Shown here in pieces: positions 6,230 to 9,899 of a DNA stretch of 9,899 bases. The translations under genes were made by a program, and so were the position numbers. The first letter of the stretch is position 1, and each line of letters begins with the position of its first letter. Source of the stretch: Kiloniellales bacterium (GTDB lineage: Bacteria; Pseudomonadota; Alphaproteobacteria; Kiloniellales; JAKSBE01); contig JASJAL010000140.1 in assembly GCA_030067055.1 (NCBI GenBank), forward strand, positions 1-9,899. Reading direction: 5' to 3'. A model generated the notes under the pieces. The model was not told where the DNA came from. It was given only the letters and a program-made list of their open reading frames with translations, and made no database searches.

Positions 6230-7538
6230 TACCGCCGCCCCACTTTCGGACAGGATCGGGTCCAGCGCCTGGGACAAGCGGCTGCAACGCCGCTACGCCG
6301 CCGAGCGCCGTTTCCGCTTTTACGGCGCCCTCGCGATCGCCGCCGCAATCGGCGTTCTGGCGCTCTTGCTGATCAGCATCGTCAGCAAAGGCTACACGGC
6401 CTTCTGGCAGACCGAGGTCGCGCTGGAGATCACCTTCGATGGCGAGGTCATCGACCCGGAGGGCACGCGCGATCCCGAGATCCTCGCCCTGGGCGATTAC
6501 CAGAGGCTGCTCCGCAACGCGATCCGCGAACGCTTCCCCGAGGTGACCGAGCGCCGGGAGCGGCGCAAGCTGAGCGGCCTACTGTCCTCGGGCGCCGATA
6601 CGACACTGCGCGACATGGTGCTCGCGGATCCCGGGATTATCGGGTCGACGCAAAAGGTCTGGGTCCTGACCTCGGACGACGTCGACAGCTTCAATAAGGG
6701 CAAGATCGACCGCAATGTGCCGGAGGCCGATCGCCGGGTCAGCGACCAGGAGATTGGCTGGCTCGATGCCCTGGAGGCCGACGGCGCGCTGCGCAGCAGC
6801 TTCAACACCATCTTCTTCACCAAGGGCGACAGCCGCGAACCCGAGCAGGCGGGCATCTGGGGTGCGGTGGTCGGGTCCGCCCTGACCTTGCTGGTGACTC
6901 TGGCGCTCAGCTTCCCGATCGGAGTCCTGAGCGCGGTCTACCTGGAAGAGTTCGCGCCCAAGAACCGCTGGACCGACCTGATCGAGGTCAACATCAACAA
7001 CCTGGCGGCCGTGCCCTCGGTGGTTTTCGGCCTGCTCGGCCTGGCAGTGTTCCTCGGCCCCGTGGGCCGCTACGTCGGACTGGAGCGCTCGATGCCCTTG
7101 GTCGGCGGCTTGGTGCTTGCCCTGATGACCCTGCCGACCATCATCATCGCGGCGCGCGCGGCCATCAAGGCGGTGCCGCCGTCGATTCGCGAGGCGGCCC
7201 TGGGTGTCGGCGCCTCCAAGCTGCAGGTTATGACTCACCACGTCCTGCCGCTGGCCATGCCCGGGATCCTGACCGGCACCATCATCGGCATGGCCCAGGC
7301 GCTGGGTGAAACCGCGCCGCTCCTGATGATCGGCATGGTGGCCTTCATCGTCGACATTCCGGGCTGGATCGACGATTCGGCGACCGTCCTGCCGGTTCAG
7401 ATCTTCATCTGGGCCGACAGTCCGGAGCGCGCCTTCGTCGAGCGGACCTCGGCCGCAATCATGGTTCTGCTCGGGTTCCTGATACTCATGAACGCGCTCG
7501 CCGTGCTGCTGCGCAAGCGTTTTGAACGCCGCTGGTAG
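6222..7538 (+). CDS. pstA: Phosphate ABC transporter permease PstA (DUF3333-type extension)
   Basis: Second inner-membrane permease subunit of the Pst transporter, 438 residues against ~296 in E. coli. One helix (about 35-55) is followed by a long hydrophilic, charged segment (about 56-211) before the permease helices begin at [13 protein letters not shown] (from 212). This arrangement corresponds to the DUF3333 extension of alphaproteobacterial PstA. With an Arg-rich N-terminus inside, the inserted segment would lie in the periplasm (positive-inside rule, inference). The EAA loop [12 protein letters not shown] starts at residue 324, followed by the LAMPGI segment, and contacts PstB. GETAPLL in the next helix is typical of PstA. 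The start overlaps the pstC end by 8 bases. The stop TAG (7536-7538) overlaps the pstB Shine-Dalgarno. Confidence 0.95.
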   Translation: MTDTAAPLSDRIGSSAWDKRLQRRYAAERRFRFYGALAIAAAIGVLALLLISIVSKGYTAFWQTEVALEITFDGEVIDPEGTRDPEILALGDYQRLLRNAIRERFPEVTERRERRKLSGLLSSGADTTLRDMVLADPGIIGSTQKVWVLTSDDVDSFNKGKIDRNVPEADRRVSDQEIGWLDALEADGALRSSFNTIFFTKGDSREPEQAGIWGAVVGSALTLLVTLALSFPIGVLSAVYLEEFAPKNRWTDLIEVNINNLAAVPSVVFGLLGLAVFLGPVGRYVGLERSMPLVGGLVLALMTLPTIIIAARAAIKAVPPSIREAALGVGASKLQVMTHHVLPLAMPGILTGTIIGMAQALGETAPLLMIGMVAFIVDIPGWIDDSATVLPVQIFIWADSPERAFVERTSAAIMVLLGFLILMNALAVLLRKRFERRW

Positions 7539-7544
7539 GAGGAG
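7537..7544 (+). promoter_or_regulatory. Strong ribosome binding site fixing the pstB start
   Basis: AGGAGGAG overlaps the pstA stop codon and lies 7 bases before ATG 7552. It decides for that start over the in-frame ATG at 7522 inside pstA. Confidence 0.85.
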
Positions 7545-7551
7545 AAGTCCG

Positions 7552-8385
7552 ATGGCCGCCGTCGAGACGACCGTCATTCCCGATCGGGTGAATACAAAGG
7601 TCACGCCCGAAGCCGAGGCTAGACCGAGCGCGGTAAAGCTGGCGAGCCGCGACGTCACCGTCACCTATGGCGAAAAGCAGGCCCTGAACGCCGTTAGCCT
7701 GGACATCAACGCCAACCAGGTGATCGCCCTGATCGGGCCGTCCGGCTGCGGCAAGTCGACCTACCTGCGCTGCCTGAACCGGATGAACGACGTGATCGAG
7801 GGCTGCCGGGTCGAAGGTCGGATCACGCTCGACGGCAAGGACATCTACGACCCCGGTCTCGATGTCGTTCAGCTGCGCGCCCGGGTCGGCATGGTCTTCC
7901 AGAAGCCCAACCCCTTCCCGAAGTCGATCTACGACAACATCGCCTACGGGCCGCGCATCCACGGCCTGGCCGACGGCCGGTCCGAACTGGATCAGATCGT
8001 CGAGACCAGCCTGCGCAAGGCGGGGCTCTGGGAAGAGGTCAAGGACCGCATGGACCAGCCGGGGACAGGCCTGTCCGGCGGCCAGCAGCAACGCCTCTGC
8101 ATCGCCCGGGCGATCGCGGTCAGCCCCGAGGTGATCCTGATGGACGAGCCTTGCTCCGCCCTCGATCCCATCGCCACCGCGCGCATCGAGGAGCTCATGG
8201 ACGAGCTCAGGGAAAACTACACCATCGTCATCGTCACCCACTCGATGCAGCAAGCCGCGCGGGTCTCCCAGCGCACCGCCTTCTTCCACCTGGGCGACCT
8301 GGTCGAGCAGGGCGAGACCGAGCAGATCTTCACCAACCCTCGGGACGAGCGTACCCAGGGCTACATCACCGGCCGCTTCGGTTGA
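7552..8385 (+). CDS. pstB: Phosphate ABC transporter ATP-binding protein PstB
   Basis: Cytoplasmic ATPase that drives phosphate import through PstC/PstA, 277 residues from ATG 7552. All ABC motifs are intact: Walker [10 protein letters not shown] at 62-70, Q-loop Gln117 ([16 protein letters not shown], with the KPNPFP stretch characteristic of PstB), signature LSGGQQQR at 174-181, Walker B VILMDE at 194-199, D-loop SALD at 202-205 and switch His230. An N-terminal tail of about 30 polar residues precedes the ABC core, making it roughly 20 residues longer than E. coli PstB (257). It begins 13 bp after pstA and is followed 31 bp later by phoU. An alternative start at 7522 would overlap pstA by 17 bases but has no comparable Shine-Dalgarno. 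Confidence 0.97.
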   Translation: MAAVETTVIPDRVNTKVTPEAEARPSAVKLASRDVTVTYGEKQALNAVSLDINANQVIALIGPSGCGKSTYLRCLNRMNDVIEGCRVEGRITLDGKDIYDPGLDVVQLRARVGMVFQKPNPFPKSIYDNIAYGPRIHGLADGRSELDQIVETSLRKAGLWEEVKDRMDQPGTGLSGGQQQRLCIARAIAVSPEVILMDEPCSALDPIATARIEELMDELRENYTIVIVTHSMQQAARVSQRTAFFHLGDLVEQGETEQIFTNPRDERTQGYITGRFG

Positions 8386-8404
8386 GCCGCCCGGAGTCCG
8401 CGAT

Positions 8405-8411
8405 ACGGAGG
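8405..8411 (+). promoter_or_regulatory. Ribosome binding site for the GTG start of phoU
   Basis: ACGGAGG ends 5 bases before GTG 8417 and supports this GTG as the phoU start. Confidence 0.7.
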
Positions 8412-8416
8412 TCCCC

Positions 8417-9195
8417 GTGACCAAGTCAGCCGAACACATCGTCAAGGCCTTCGACGAACAGCTGGAGGAGCTGCGCCGCACGATCGTGCGCATGGGCGGG
8501 ATGGTCGAGGCCGAGCTCTCCGGCGCCGTCGAGGCTCTGATCCGGCGCGACAGCGAGATGGCGCGGCGGATCATCGAGTCCGACAAGGAGGTCGACGTCC
8601 TCGAGCAGAAGGTCGACGAACAAGTCATCCGCCTGCTGGCGCTGCGCCAACCCATGGCCGTCGACCTGCGGGAGGTGCTCTGCGCTCTGAAGGTCGCGAC
8701 CGACCTTGAGCGCATCGGCGACTATGCCTGCAACATCGCGAAGCGGGTCATGGCGCTCAGTCAGATGCGCCCGATCAGGTCGATGCATTCGCCCAAGCGC
8801 ATGGCACGCCTGGTCCAGTCTCAGATCCAGAGGGTCGTCGACGCTTATGTCGAGCGCGATGGCGAGAAGGCGCTCGAGGTTTGGCGCGGCGACGAGGAAG
8901 TCGACGAGATGTACACCAGCCTGTTCCGCGAACTCCTGACCTACATGATGGAGGATCCGCGGGACATCACGGCGGGCACCCACCTGCTCTTCGTCGCCCG
9001 CAACATCGAGCGCATCGGGGATCACGCGACCAACGTCGCGGAGTATATTTACTACCTGGATACCGGCGAGTGGATCTCCTTCGGTCGGCCGAAGGCCGAT
9101 ACCTCCAGCTTCTCGGTGATGGAACCGCGGGAGCCCGGTGTGGTCGAGACCCTTGAAAGCGCCCGCGGCGGAGATAAGGCCGGAAACTCTGAGGA

Positions 9196-9199
<4 letters not shown>
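8417..9199 (+). CDS. phoU: Phosphate signalling and transport regulator PhoU
   Basis: Cytoplasmic, peripheral-membrane protein that represses the Pho regulon when phosphate is sufficient by linking the Pst transporter to PhoR. It is helical, with two tandem three-helix PhoU repeats. Each carries the metal-binding ExxxD signature in nearly the same context: DLERIGDYACNIAKR (Glu98, Asp102) and NIERIGDHATNVAEY (Glu198, Asp202). It has 260 residues; the two repeats end near residue 222, leaving a ~38-residue polar tail rich in Glu, Gly and Ser, slightly longer than E. coli PhoU (241 residues in all). It starts at GTG 8417. The last codon and stop overlap the phoB start as ATGA (9196-9199), a classic coupling arrangement. 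Position directly after pstB is the standard pst operon order. Confidence 0.96.

Positions 9200-9899
<700 letters not shown>

Noticed and set aside
7522..7551. Earlier in-frame start for pstB
   Set aside because: It would overlap pstA by 17 bases and lacks a good ribosome site, whereas ATG 7552 has AGGAGGAG at ideal spacing.
4991..8715. Several long minus-strand frames opposite pstC, pstA, pstB and phoU
   Set aside because: They are composition artefacts: Asp/His/Gly/Arg-rich products without motifs, lying over genes with intact family signatures.

Overview
This window is a GC-rich stretch of bacterial chromosome with eight tightly packed protein genes, all on the + strand. The gene content and protein architecture point to an alphaproteobacterium: a malic enzyme fused to a phosphotransacetylase domain, PstC and PstA with long N-terminal extensions, the order phoR-pstS-pstC-pstA-pstB-phoU-phoB, and strong G/C third-position bias. 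A Rhodospirillales-like lineage is plausible, but the sequence alone does not fix it.

Layout. From the left edge to 1894 lies the 3' part of an NADP-dependent malic enzyme (MaeB type), whose first ~130 codons are outside the window. A 107-bp gap leads to phoR (2002-3435), the membrane histidine kinase. A 221-bp gap (3436-3656) holds a small hairpin, a PhoB-binding site (Pho box) made of 11-bp direct-repeat units, and a leader with a perfect 12-bp palindrome. pstS (3657-4691) follows. The 155-bp gap after it contains a strong nested stem-loop with a T-rich tail. Then come pstC (4847-6229), pstA (6222-7538), pstB (7552-8385), phoU (8417-9199) and phoB (9196 to the right edge). These five genes either overlap or are 13-31 bp apart. 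phoB appears complete except for the last base of its probable stop codon.

How it works together. PstS captures phosphate in the periplasm, PstC/PstA form the membrane channel and PstB hydrolyses ATP. By analogy with the characterised Pho system, PhoU relays the state of the transporter to PhoR, which controls phosphorylation of PhoB. PhoB-P would bind the Pho box in front of pstS and raise expression of the transporter and of phoU-phoB, forming an autoregulatory loop. The stem-loop after pstS would let the abundant binding protein be made in excess over the membrane and signalling parts.

I found no evidence of an undescribed system. The points worth a second look are regulatory (Pho box array, pstS leader palindrome, pstS-pstC stem-loop) and architectural (large extra segments in PstA and PstC). 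No RNA genes, CRISPR arrays, insertion sequences or attachment sites were seen.
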